Shown here one piece after another: positions 42,203 through 50,843 of a DNA stretch of 64,000 bases. The position numbers and the translations under genes are program-made. The stretch comes from Amorphus orientalis. Lineage in GTDB: Bacteria > Pseudomonadota > Alphaproteobacteria > Rhizobiales > Amorphaceae. Position 1 is the first letter of the stretch. Each line of letters opens with the position of its first letter. The stretch is from the NCBI RefSeq assembly GCF_030814015.1, contig NZ_JAUSUL010000002.1, forward strand, positions 930,001 to 994,000. Reading direction: 5' to 3'. The notes below the pieces were generated by a model, which was given only the letters and a program-made list of their open reading frames with translations, made no database searches and had not been told where the DNA came from.

Positions 42203-43060
42203 TTGAAGCCGGCTGCCTTCACATATCTGGCGCCTCGCACGATCGACGAGGCTCTTTCCCAGCTCGCGGATGCCGGCGGTGACGCGCGCATTCTGGCGGG
42301 CGGGCAGAGCCTCGTGCCAGCCATGGCCTATCGTCTGGCGCAGCCCTCGATTCTGGTCGATGTGAACGGCCTCACCGATGCGCCGCCCCTGGCCGAGGAA
42401 GACGGGCGTCTGGAGATTGGCCCGCTGGTCCGGCATCAGGATCTCCGCCGACTGTCCCCGCAACGTCCGCTGGGCGCCCTGCTCTCCTCCATGGCTGAGA
42501 AGGTTGGTCCGTGGCCCGTGCGATGCCGTGGTACGTTCTGCGGGAGCCTCGCCCAGGCCGACCCCGCGTCCGAATGGGCGCTCGCCGTGGTCGCGCTCGA
42601 CGTCAATCTGACGCTCGAAAGCCGGCAGGATGGTCCCCGGTCCGTCCCGGCCTCTGAATTCTTTGCCGGCGTCATGGCGACGACGGCCCGCGAGGACGAG
42701 ATGATGACGGCCGCCACCATCGCGGAGCTGCCGGGCGCGACGCGCTGGGGCTTTTCCGAGTTCGGCCGCCGGACCGGCGACTACGCCACCGTGCTGGCCC
42801 TCGCGCTGTACGAGCTGAAGGGCGGCCGCATGACCCGCGTCCGGATCGCCACCGGCGGTGCGGAAGCCGTGCCGAGGCGCCTGAGCGAGGTCGAGGAGGC
42901 ACTGGAAGGCTCCGCCCCGAGCAAACCGCGCTTCCTGCAGGCGGCCGAACTTGCCGCCGAGATCATCGACCCCCTGGAGGACTATCAGGCCGACGCCCTC
43001 TATCGTCGCGACCTCGTTCGCAGCATGGTGCTGCGCGCCCTGCAGCAGACCACCAGATGA
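42203..43060 (+). CDS. Molybdenum hydroxylase FAD subunit (CoxM / xanthine dehydrogenase medium chain type)
   Basis: The 285-residue subunit carries FAD and moves electrons from the iron-sulfur subunit to an acceptor. The FAD motif is ILAGGQSLVPAMAYRLAQPS near residue 32, and a second conserved stretch, CGSLAQADPASEWAL, lies near residue 115. The start appears to be TTG at 42203, with a G-rich ribosome binding region 11 nt upstream; start confidence is moderate. The 2Fe-2S and Mo subunit genes follow at 58 bp and then a 1-base overlap. The substrate of the complex is not known. Confidence 0.92.
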   Translation: MKPAAFTYLAPRTIDEALSQLADAGGDARILAGGQSLVPAMAYRLAQPSILVDVNGLTDAPPLAEEDGRLEIGPLVRHQDLRRLSPQRPLGALLSSMAEKVGPWPVRCRGTFCGSLAQADPASEWALAVVALDVNLTLESRQDGPRSVPASEFFAGVMATTAREDEMMTAATIAELPGATRWGFSEFGRRTGDYATVLALALYELKGGRMTRVRIATGGAEAVPRRLSEVEEALEGSAPSKPRFLQAAELAAEIIDPLEDYQADALYRRDLVRSMVLRALQQTTR

Positions 43061-43118
43061 GCCGTCCCGTGCCTTGCCCCCTTCCCAGCGTTCGCCCTTG
43101 CAGGCTCCGGAGCGCGCC

Positions 43119-43598
43119 ATGAGCGGCCGCGTCTCCGTGTCTTTCCGCCTGAACGGGTCGGACTGCACCGCCGAGGTCGAGCCGCGCCAGACCGTCGCGG
43201 ATCTCCTGCGCGCGATGCACCTGACCGGCACCCCGGTCGGCTGCGAACAGGGCGTCTGCGGAAGCTGCACGGTCATCGTGGACGATGACCCGGCCCGCGC
43301 CTGCCTCATGTTCGCCTGTCAGCTGGAAGGACGCAGTCTGCGCACGGTCGAAGGCCTTGCCACCGGCGGCAGGCTTCATGCGCTTCAGGAGGCGTTCGAC
43401 GAGGAGGACGCCGTCCAGTGCGGCTTCTGCACGCCGGGTTTCCTGATGCTCGCGGCCGCCGCGCTGGAACACGATCCGTTCCTGAACGACGACGCCATCG
43501 ACGCGCTGGTTTCCATGAATTTGTGCCGCTGCACGGGCTACGGACCGATCCGACGTGCCATCCGCCGGGCGGCGAAGGAAGCCAGGCGGGCCCCGTGA
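43119..43598 (+). CDS. Molybdenum hydroxylase 2Fe-2S subunit (CoxS type)
   Basis: The 159-residue electron-transfer subunit has a plant-ferredoxin-like 2Fe-2S site (CEQGVCGSCTVIVD and FACQ). The helical second site, close to the molybdopterin, is CGFCTPGFLM with LCRCTGY. Length and order are normal for CoxS, NdhS or IorA-like subunits. ATG 43119 has GGAG at 6 nt. Its stop shares a base with the start of the large subunit (TGATG). Confidence 0.95.
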   Translation: MSGRVSVSFRLNGSDCTAEVEPRQTVADLLRAMHLTGTPVGCEQGVCGSCTVIVDDDPARACLMFACQLEGRSLRTVEGLATGGRLHALQEAFDEEDAVQCGFCTPGFLMLAAAALEHDPFLNDDAIDALVSMNLCRCTGYGPIRRAIRRAAKEARRAP

Positions 43599-45907
43599 TG
43601 CGTCATCTCGGCCGTCCCCTTACCCGCCTGGAAAGCGGACCGCTGGTCGCCGGCCGCGGCTGGTTCGTCAGCGGCATCGCCCTGCCCGACCAGCTCGCCC
43701 TCCGGGTCATCCGCTCGCCCTACCCGCACGCCCGCATCACCGATCTGCAGCTCGACGCGGCCCGCGCCGTTCCCGGCGTCGTCGCGGTCTGGACCTCCGA
43801 CGATCTGGGCGATGTCGGTCCGATCGGGTACCGGGTCGACACCGGTGACGATCTCGCCGCCTTCCGCCAGCCGATCCTGGCGCGGGACGTAGCCCGCTAT
43901 GTCGGCGAACCCGTTGCCGTGGTCATCGCAGACACGCCGGCAATCGCCGAGGACGCGGCCGAACGGGTCGAGATCGGCGCCGACCTTCTGGACGTTGCCG
44001 TCGATTCCAGCGTGCCGCACGGGCCCGACACCGTGCCGGGCAGCCTGGCCGCCGTCGTCGACAAGGGCTACGGCGATGTCGATGCCGCGTTCAGCCGGGC
44101 GGATGTGATCGTCGAGCTGGACCTCGCAATCGCCCGCCAGGCGGCCATGCCGCTGGAGACCCGCGGCCTCGTGGCAAAGTGGGACGGCGCGCGCGACGTG
44201 CTGGAAGTCTATGGCGCGGCGAAGCTGCCCCATATCGATCGGGACCTGCTGGCGGGCCTGGTCGGCCGCCCGGCGTCACGGATCTTCCTCTATGAAGGAC
44301 ATGTGGGCGGGTCGTTCGGCGTACGCGGCGAAATCGGCCCTGAAGATGTTCTCGTCTGCCTTGCCGCGCTCCGTCTCGGCCGGCCGGTCGGCTGGGTGGA
44401 GGACCGGCGCGAACACATCCTTGCGGCCAGTCCCGGCCGGGCCCAGCGTCATCTGGCGCGCGTTGCCGCCGGGGATGACGGACGCCTCCTTGCGATCGAC
44501 GTCAACTTCCAGCTCGACCAGGGTGCCTACCTCCGCCCCGACGCGCTGACCGCGGCGGACCTCACCGCCGCCATGCTGCCGGGGCCCTATGAACTGCCAG
44601 CCTACCGGGTACGCGGCGAGGTGCTCCTGACCAACAAGACGCCCCTCGGCCCCTGCCGCGGCGGCGGGGTCGCGGAGGCGGCCTTTGTTCGCGAGCGGCT
44701 GATGGATGCGGTCGCCGACAGGCTCGGGATCGACCCAACGGAGCTGCGCGCGCGCAATCTGATCCCGCGGGACGCGATGCCCTTCAAGCGTCCGATGACG
44801 GTGCTGGACTGGCCAGTGGTCTACGATTCCGGCGACTATGCCGGCCTTCTGGAGCGGGCTGCCGAAACCCTCGGCATCGATGCGCTCCACCGCCGTCTGG
44901 CGGCCCGCAGGGCCAAGGGCGAACTGGTCGGGCTCGGCCTGTCGATCGTGGTCGAACCGTCTGCCGGCGGCGGCGGCGACGGCGTCCGCATCACCATCGA
45001 CGACACCGGCACCGTCGAAGTGGTCACCGGAGCTGCCGATATCGGCCAGGGCGTCGAGACCGTAATCGCCCAGATCGTCGCCGATATCCTCGCCGTTCCC
45101 TATACCGACGTGCGCGTCGTCCATGGCCGGACCGACTGGATCGGCTTCGGCCAGGGCGCGCGCGGCAACCGCACCACCGTCATGACCGGGACGGCCGCGC
45201 AGCAGGCGGCGGAAAAGGTCCGCGAGAAGGCGCTCGCGGCAGCAGCCGCCCTGATCGGCGTCTCCGCCGAGCGCCTCATGCTGGAGGCCGGAGAAGTCCG
45301 CGCCATCGATCATTCCGATGCGCCCGGGCTGCCGATTGGCGCCGTCGCGCGCGCCCTGCGCCCGGAACGGGTCGCAGCCCTCGGCCCGGACCTCGCGCCG
45401 GACGACGGAGCGGGACTTTCCGGTGAGGCCTGGGTAACCCTCGACGGCCCGACCTATCCTTACGCCGTTCACGCTGCGGTCGTCGCCGTGGACGAAGACA
45501 CCGGCGCCGCAACGGTGGAGCGCTATCTGGTCGCCGCCGACGTCGGCAACGCGATCAATCCCCGGCTGATCGAGGGCCAGCTTTCCGGCGGCGCGGCCCA
45601 CGGGATCGGCGGCGCGCTGTCGGAGGAACTCGCCTATTCGCCCGGGGGCGAACCCCTGGCCATGACGCTGTCGGATTACGTGCTGCCGACGGCCGATCAG
45701 ATCCCGGACATCGAATGCCTGATCGCCGACGACGCCCCCTCTCCGCTGACGCCCCTCGGCATGAAGGGATGCGGCGGGCTCGGCACGAGCGGCGCGGGCG
45801 CGGCGATCGCAGCGGCGATCGATGCCGCCATCGGCCAGCCCGGTGCGATCACGGAACTGCCGGTCACCCCGGCGCGCCTGCGCGCGATCCTCCGGGGCGT
45901 CGGCTGA
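43598..45907 (+). CDS. Molybdenum hydroxylase large subunit (CoxL / xanthine dehydrogenase type) with altered active-site motif
   Basis: The 769-residue subunit should bind molybdopterin cytosine dinucleotide and hydroxylate a substrate with water-derived oxygen. Family motifs seen are the N-terminal GRPLTRLESGPLVAGRG, GGSFGVRGEIGPEDV near residue 235, GPCRGGGVAEAAFVRERLMD near residue 350 and GQGVETVIAQIVADIL near residue 480. The segment where these enzymes carry the catalytic Glu (GxKGxGE near the C-terminus) reads GMKGCGGLGTSGAGA, with Gly727 at the Glu position. It has no CO-dehydrogenase-type Cys loop. It may act on an unusual substrate, use another base or be impaired. Confidence 0.92.
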   Translation: MRHLGRPLTRLESGPLVAGRGWFVSGIALPDQLALRVIRSPYPHARITDLQLDAARAVPGVVAVWTSDDLGDVGPIGYRVDTGDDLAAFRQPILARDVARYVGEPVAVVIADTPAIAEDAAERVEIGADLLDVAVDSSVPHGPDTVPGSLAAVVDKGYGDVDAAFSRADVIVELDLAIARQAAMPLETRGLVAKWDGARDVLEVYGAAKLPHIDRDLLAGLVGRPASRIFLYEGHVGGSFGVRGEIGPEDVLVCLAALRLGRPVGWVEDRREHILAASPGRAQRHLARVAAGDDGRLLAIDVNFQLDQGAYLRPDALTAADLTAAMLPGPYELPAYRVRGEVLLTNKTPLGPCRGGGVAEAAFVRERLMDAVADRLGIDPTELRARNLIPRDAMPFKRPMTVLDWPVVYDSGDYAGLLERAAETLGIDALHRRLAARRAKGELVGLGLSIVVEPSAGGGGDGVRITIDDTGTVEVVTGAADIGQGVETVIAQIVADILAVPYTDVRVVHGRTDWIGFGQGARGNRTTVMTGTAAQQAAEKVREKALAAAAALIGVSAERLMLEAGEVRAIDHSDAPGLPIGAVARALRPERVAALGPDLAPDDGAGLSGEAWVTLDGPTYPYAVHAAVVAVDEDTGAATVERYLVAADVGNAINPRLIEGQLSGGAAHGIGGALSEELAYSPGGEPLAMTLSDYVLPTADQIPDIECLIADDAPSPLTPLGMKGCGGLGTSGAGAAIAAAIDAAIGQPGAITELPVTPARLRAILRGVG

Positions 45908-45916
45908 AGACGGGCG

Positions 45917-46642
45917 TCAGACGCCGAGATAGCGGGCCTGGGCGTCCGGGTCGGAGACAAGCGCGTCCATCGTGCCGGAAAAGCACACCCGGCCCTGCTC
46001 CAGGACGACCGCCCGGTCGGCCACCGCGCGCGCGAAGCCCAGATTCTGCTCGCACAACAGGACCGACAGGCCTTCCGCCTTCAGGGCGCGGACCGTGGCC
46101 GCCATTTCCTCCACGATGAGCGGCGCCACGCCTTCCGAGGGCTCGTCGAGGAGAAGCGCCAGCGGATTGCTCATCAGCGTCCGCGCCACCGTCAGCATCT
46201 GCTGTTCGCCGCCCGACATGGCGCCGCCCGCCCGACCCGGCATTCGCGCCAGATTGGGAAACAGGCGGAACAGGTCCGCCTGGGTCCAGGACGGCGCCGG
46301 GCGACCGTCCGGCCAGGTGCGTGGCGGATGCCGGCCGATGTCGAGATTTTCCTCCAGCGTCAGCCCCTTGAAGATGCGCCGGTCCTCGGGAACGTATCCG
46401 AGGCCGGCCCGCGCGATCCGGTAGGCGGGCGCTCCGACGATGGACTGGCCCAGAAAGCGCACCGCGCCGTCCACCCGGACACCGAGGCCCATGATCGCCT
46501 TCAGCGTGGTGGATTTTCCCGCGCCGTTGCGCCCCATCAGCGCCACGACCTCGCCGCGGCCAAGCGTCAGGTCCACATCGAACAGGATCTGCGCCTCGCC
46601 ATACCAGGCCGACAGCGCTTCGATTTCCAGAACCGGGCTCAT
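45917..46642 (-). CDS. ABC transporter ATP-binding protein (LivF family), second transporter
   Basis: The 241-residue ATPase has Walker A GRNGAGKSTT, the LivF-type YVPEDRRIFKGLTLEENL, signature AMSGGEQQMLTVAR and Walker B ALLLDEPSEGVAP. It is the last gene of a four-gene minus-strand operon. The start overlaps the LivG-type stop by four bases. It converges on the molybdenum hydroxylase with a 9-bp gap, so the transporter may import that enzyme's substrate. The ligand is unknown. Confidence 0.95.
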   Translation of the reverse strand: MSPVLEIEALSAWYGEAQILFDVDLTLGRGEVVALMGRNGAGKSTTLKAIMGLGVRVDGAVRFLGQSIVGAPAYRIARAGLGYVPEDRRIFKGLTLEENLDIGRHPPRTWPDGRPAPSWTQADLFRLFPNLARMPGRAGGAMSGGEQQMLTVARTLMSNPLALLLDEPSEGVAPLIVEEMAATVRALKAEGLSVLLCEQNLGFARAVADRAVVLEQGRVCFSGTMDALVSDPDAQARYLGV

Positions 46643-47394
46643 GCGCGCGCCTCCGGGCCGGTGCCGAGATAGCGCTCCTGCACCGTCCTGTCGGCGCGAA
46701 CCTCGTCCGGCGTACCGCTTGCGATCAGCCGGCCGTCGGCGAGCACCAGAACCCGGTCGGCGAAGGAGAACACCACGTCCATCGAGTGTTCGGTGAACAG
46801 CACCGAGACCTGGCCGTCGGCCACGACGCCGCGCACCAGCTCCACCAGTCCGGCGCGCTCCTGCGGCGCCATGCCGGCCGCCGGCTCGTCCATCAGCAGC
46901 AGGCGCGGACGGTTGGCGAGCGCGATCGCCAGCTCCAGGCGCTTCACGTCGCCATAGGCGAGCATGCGCGCCGCGCGGTCGGCGCTGTCGGCAAGGCCGA
47001 CCCGGGCCAGAAGCGCCACGGCCTCGGACCGGTGCCGCTTCGCGACCGCGCCGGCGAACCGGAAGATCTCGCGCCGGTGGGACAGGAGCGCGAGCTGCAC
47101 GTTCTCCGCAACGGTCATGGTCGGAAAAACGGTCGCGATCTGGAACGTGCGCGCGATTCCCAGCCGAAACAGCTGGCGCGGCTTCAGGCCCGAGATCGTC
47201 TGACCATCGAACACGATCTCGCCCGTATCGGCGGCGAGCTGACCGTCGATCAGATTGAAGCAGGTGGACTTCCCGGCCCCGTTCGGTCCGATCAGGGCGA
47301 CCGCCTCCCCGGCCCCGACGGTGAAGCTCACATCGTCGACCGCCGTGACGCCCCCGAAGCGCCGGGAGAGGTTTTTGACCGCCAGAAGGCTCAT
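46639..47394 (-). CDS. ABC transporter ATP-binding protein (LivG family), second transporter
   Basis: The 251-residue ATPase has Walker A GPNGAGKST, the LivG-specific insert with FQIATVFPTMTVAENVQLAL, a degenerate signature MLAYGDVKRLELAIAL and Walker B LLLMDEPAAGM. The start ATG overlaps the stop of the fused permease gene by four bases, and its own stop overlaps the LivF-type start. The two ATPases form the heterodimeric motor of this importer. Confidence 0.95.
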   Translation of the reverse strand: MSLLAVKNLSRRFGGVTAVDDVSFTVGAGEAVALIGPNGAGKSTCFNLIDGQLAADTGEIVFDGQTISGLKPRQLFRLGIARTFQIATVFPTMTVAENVQLALLSHRREIFRFAGAVAKRHRSEAVALLARVGLADSADRAARMLAYGDVKRLELAIALANRPRLLLMDEPAAGMAPQERAGLVELVRGVVADGQVSVLFTEHSMDVVFSFADRVLVLADGRLIASGTPDEVRADRTVQERYLGTGPEARA

Positions 47395-49280
47395 GCGGCC
47401 CGCCTCCTGAGCGTCCGGACCGCCCGCGTCACCGTTCCCATGATGCCGCCCGGCATGACCAGAACGATCAACAGGATGATCCCGCCCAGAAGGGCGCGCC
47501 AGTAGTCCGTCGCCCGGGAGACGGTGTCGGAGAGCCAGGTGAACACGGTCGCGCCGACGATGGGGCCCCCGAGGGAATGAACGCCGCCGAGCAGCACCAT
47601 GGCGAGACCATCGACCGATTTGGCGATCGACGCGATCTCCGGCGACACCGAGCCCTTGGAGAAGGCGAACAGCGCTCCCGCCAGGCCCGCGAGCGCGCCG
47701 GCGATGACGAATGCCAGCCAGTGGACGCGCAGGACGCCGATCCCGATCGCCTCGGACCTAAGCGGCGAATCGCGGCCCGCCCGCATCGCGTAGCCGAATG
47801 GCGCATAGGTGATCGTGCGGATGGCGAAGACGCCTGCAACCGTGACCGCAAGCGCCAGCAGATAGAGCCCGCCACGGCTGTCGAAGGGCGCCGGCGGCCA
47901 GACGCCGAAGATGCCGTTTGACCCCCCGGTAACCGCTTCCCACTGGTGCAGGATCGACCAGACGATCTGGGCGAAGGCGAGCGTCAGCATCGCCAGATAG
48001 ACGCCGGAGAGCCGGACGCAGAACCAGCCAAACAGGGCGGCCCCGGCTGCGGCCGCGAGCGGCGCAACCACGAACGCGGGTCCCATCGGCAGGCCGAGCT
48101 TGGTGACGGCCAGGGCCGCGCCGTACGCGCCGAGGCCGAAATAGGCCGCGTGCCCGAACGAATCGAGCCCGGCCGGCCCCATGATGAAGTGCAGGCTGGC
48201 CGCGAACAGGACCGCGATCAGGATGTCGGTCGCGATGACCAGCGAATACGGCCGGTCGGCGGCCGCTAGCGGCAGCAGCGCAAGGACGAGGATCAGGACG
48301 AGCGCGGCGCCCCTGAACCGCCATCCCTGCACCCTCAGCGGGGCTTCCGGCGGCGCCGACGAGCGCACCGGCGGCGGCGCCCGTCCGAGAAGCCCGTAGG
48401 GCCGGATCACGAGGACGACAGCCATCACCACGAATTCGGCGACGAGCGTGAACTTCGACAGGTTGAGATCGAGCCCGAACACGCTGATCTGGCCGATGCC
48501 GATGCAGAGCGCCTTGATCTCCGCGATCAGGATCGCCGCCAGGAACGCGCCGGGAATCGAGCCCATTCCGCCGACCACGGTCACCACGAAGGCGTCGGCG
48601 ATGATGTCGAGATCCAGCGTGAGCGTGGCTGGCTGTCGGGGCAGTTGCAGCGCGCCTCCCAGTCCTGCGAGACCCGCGGCCAGCGCGAACACGGCCGTGA
48701 ACAGGAGCGCCTGATTCACGCCGAGCGCGCCGACCATCTCCCGGTCCTCGGTCGCCGCCCGGATCAGCCGGCCGAACCGGCTGCGCGAGACCAGCACGTG
48801 CAGCGCCAGAAGCACGGCCGGGCCGATGGCGATCAGAAACAGGTCGTAGGTCGGAAAGCGGCGGCCGAGCAGCGTCACCGCGCCTTCGAGGCCGGCGGCG
48901 CGGGGCCCGAGAAGATCCTCCGGCCCCCAGAGATAGAGGGCCGCGTCGTTGAGGACCAGCAGCACCGCGAAGGTCGACAGGAGCTGAAACAGCTCCGGCG
49001 CCCGGTAGAGCCGTCTGAGGATCGCGACTTCGATGACGACCCCGAGGCCGGCGACGATCAGCGGCGCCACGAGAAGCGCACCCCAGAAGCCGAGCGCACC
49101 CCCGACGGTCGTGGCGACCGTCCAGGCGAGATAGAGCCCCAGCATGAAGAAGGAGCCGTGTGCCAGGTTCACGATCCGGGTGACGCCGAAGACCAGCGAC
49201 AGCCCGGCCGCCACCATGAACAGCGACGACGCCTGGGCGAGCCCGTTAAGTGCCTGGAAGAGAAGGCCGTCGAGTGTCAT
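47391..49280 (-). CDS. Fused LivH-LivM permease of the second HAAT transporter
   Basis: The 629-residue protein combines both permeases of a branched-chain-amino-acid-type ABC importer. Residues about 1-290 are LivH-like (GLSLVFGVTRIVNLAHGSFF near residue 25). A polar linker near residues 300-315 (APPPVRSSAPPEAPLR) follows, and residues about 320-629 are LivM-like (GLDSFGHAAYFGLGAYG near residue 370). About 16-18 helices are expected. In most relatives the two are separate genes, as in the first transporter of this window. The fusion fixes a 1:1 ratio. Confidence 0.93.
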   Translation of the reverse strand: MTLDGLLFQALNGLAQASSLFMVAAGLSLVFGVTRIVNLAHGSFFMLGLYLAWTVATTVGGALGFWGALLVAPLIVAGLGVVIEVAILRRLYRAPELFQLLSTFAVLLVLNDAALYLWGPEDLLGPRAAGLEGAVTLLGRRFPTYDLFLIAIGPAVLLALHVLVSRSRFGRLIRAATEDREMVGALGVNQALLFTAVFALAAGLAGLGGALQLPRQPATLTLDLDIIADAFVVTVVGGMGSIPGAFLAAILIAEIKALCIGIGQISVFGLDLNLSKFTLVAEFVVMAVVLVIRPYGLLGRAPPPVRSSAPPEAPLRVQGWRFRGAALVLILVLALLPLAAADRPYSLVIATDILIAVLFAASLHFIMGPAGLDSFGHAAYFGLGAYGAALAVTKLGLPMGPAFVVAPLAAAAGAALFGWFCVRLSGVYLAMLTLAFAQIVWSILHQWEAVTGGSNGIFGVWPPAPFDSRGGLYLLALAVTVAGVFAIRTITYAPFGYAMRAGRDSPLRSEAIGIGVLRVHWLAFVIAGALAGLAGALFAFSKGSVSPEIASIAKSVDGLAMVLLGGVHSLGGPIVGATVFTWLSDTVSRATDYWRALLGGIILLIVLVMPGGIMGTVTRAVRTLRRRAA

Positions 49281-49296
49281 CGCACGCTCACGGAAT

Positions 49297-49327
49297 GCGC
49301 CCGCCGACCGGGTCCGGCCGCGGGCGC
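49297..49327 (-). other. Stem-loop between binding-protein and permease genes of the second transporter
   Basis: GCGCCCGC (49297-49304) pairs perfectly with GCGGGCGC (49320-49327) around a 15-nt loop. It lies in the 82-bp gap between the binding-protein stop and the fused permease start, the same position as the stem-loop in the first transporter operon. No T-run follows. An mRNA 3'-end stabiliser or partial attenuator is likely. Confidence 0.5.
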
Positions 49328-49362
49328 CTCACGTTATTGCCGTCAATGGTGGAGCGGCCGGC

Positions 49363-50568
49363 TCAGTCGGCCGGGCGAAGCTCGCGCACCATCTCGTCGC
49401 TCGGCATGACCTCCTCGCCGGAAACGTAGCGGAAATCCACCATCCGCCCCTCGCCGTCGACGAGATCGAGGCTGCCCACATAGGCCCCCATTGTGGACTG
49501 GTGATCGATCTCGCGGAAGGTCACGTCCCCGAACGGCGTCTCGACGGTCAGCCCCTTGAACGCGTCGACCAGCGCCTCCGTATCGGTCGTGCCGGCCTTT
49601 TCGATACCGGCGGCGATCGCCTTGATGGTGGAGTAGCCGACCACGGATCCGAGATAGGGATTGTCGTCGAACATCTCCTGATAGGCGCTCAGGAACGCAT
49701 CGTGTTCCGGCGTGTCGATGCCGTACCAGGGGTAGCCGGTCACCGCCCACCCGGTCGGCGTGTCGCCACCGAGCGGATTCAGATATTCCGGCTCGCCGGT
49801 GATCAGGCTGACGACCGCCATCTCGTCGAACAGGCCGCGCGTCTGGCCTTCCCGGACGAACTGGGCGAGATCGCCGGCGAACAGCGCATTGAAGATGCCG
49901 TCGGGCCGGCTGTCGGCCAGCGCCTGAACGACCGCGCCCGCATCGATCTTGCGCAGCGGCGGCGCCTGCTCGGTCACGATTTCCGCGTCCGGCACGCGCT
50001 CCTTCAGGAGCTGCTTGAACGTCTCGGCGGCGGACGTGCCGTATTCGTAGTTCGGATAGACCAGCGCCCAGCGCTTAGCGCCCGAAGCCTCGACAGCGTC
50101 CATCAGCATGGCGACCTGCATGTAGGTCGAGGGTCGGAGCCGGAACGTGTAGCGGTTGCCGTTCTCCCAGGTCAGCTTGTCGGAGAGCGGCTCTGAGGCC
50201 AGGAAGAAGACCTTCCGCTGCTTGGCGTACTCGGCGACCGCAAGCCCGACGTTCGACAGGAACGTTCCGGCCAGAAGATCGACCCCTTCGCGGGCGACGA
50301 GCTCCTCGGCGGTGCGAACCGCGTCGCCCGGATTGGCGCCGTCGTCGCGGGCGACGACCTCGAGCGGCCTTCCGAGCACGCCGCCGGCCGCGTTGACCTC
50401 TTCGACAGCCAGCTCCATCCCCTTGGAATACGGTTCAAGAAATGCCGGTATCGCCTTGTAGCTGTTCATCTCTCCGATCTTGATCGGATCCTGGGCCGCG
50501 CTCGGAACGATCGCTGCCAGAGCGAATGCCAGTCCGGTTGCCGCGCGAATTCCCCATCCTGCCATCAT
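49363..50568 (-). CDS. ABC transporter substrate-binding protein, second HAAT transporter
   Basis: The 401-residue periplasmic protein has a Sec signal peptide (hydrophobic core about residues 8-22, cleavage near PSAAQD) and the Peripla_BP_6 fold. It begins IKIGEMNSYKAIPAFLEPY, with VNAAGGVLGRPLEVVARDDG near residue 60. Unlike the first transporter's binding protein, it has no twin-arginine motif. Two adjacent ATGs (50568 and 50565) follow GGGAG at 6 nt; the longer open frame is not used. The ligand is unknown. Proximity to the molybdenum hydroxylase suggests an N-heterocycle or aromatic, which is inference. Confidence 0.92.
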   Translation of the reverse strand: MMAGWGIRAATGLAFALAAIVPSAAQDPIKIGEMNSYKAIPAFLEPYSKGMELAVEEVNAAGGVLGRPLEVVARDDGANPGDAVRTAEELVAREGVDLLAGTFLSNVGLAVAEYAKQRKVFFLASEPLSDKLTWENGNRYTFRLRPSTYMQVAMLMDAVEASGAKRWALVYPNYEYGTSAAETFKQLLKERVPDAEIVTEQAPPLRKIDAGAVVQALADSRPDGIFNALFAGDLAQFVREGQTRGLFDEMAVVSLITGEPEYLNPLGGDTPTGWAVTGYPWYGIDTPEHDAFLSAYQEMFDDNPYLGSVVGYSTIKAIAAGIEKAGTTDTEALVDAFKGLTVETPFGDVTFREIDHQSTMGAYVGSLDLVDGEGRMVDFRYVSGEEVMPSDEMVRELRPAD

Positions 50569-50671
50569 CGGCTTCTCCCTTTCCGCATCTGCCCGCGCGC
50601 CGGTCCGACCGGTCGCGCAATCGCGGATCTGAACGACGGCCGACGCCCGTGAAGGCGTCCGCCGACCCCAT

Positions 50672-50688
50672 ATGCTCAAAATGAGCAT
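50672..50688. promoter_or_regulatory. Perfect palindrome in the promoter region of the second transporter
   Basis: ATGCTCA-AAA-TGAGCAT is a perfect 7+3+7 palindrome about 104 bp upstream of the binding-protein start. It lies in a 275-bp region (50569-50843) otherwise free of genes. It has the form of an operator for a dimeric repressor. No regulator gene lies beside it and I cannot name the factor. Confidence 0.55.
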
Positions 50689-50843
50689 TACAGAGACAGA
50701 TGCCGGGATGCAAGGGGAGAGATCGGCGAAGCCATCGGTGTGGAGGATTGGTCTGGGATGTTTCCCCAAAGGGCCCGGGAGCCGTAACCCGTCGCGTTTG
50801 GTACCCTGGCGGCTGGCCGTTCCGACGACGGCAGAGGGCCGCT

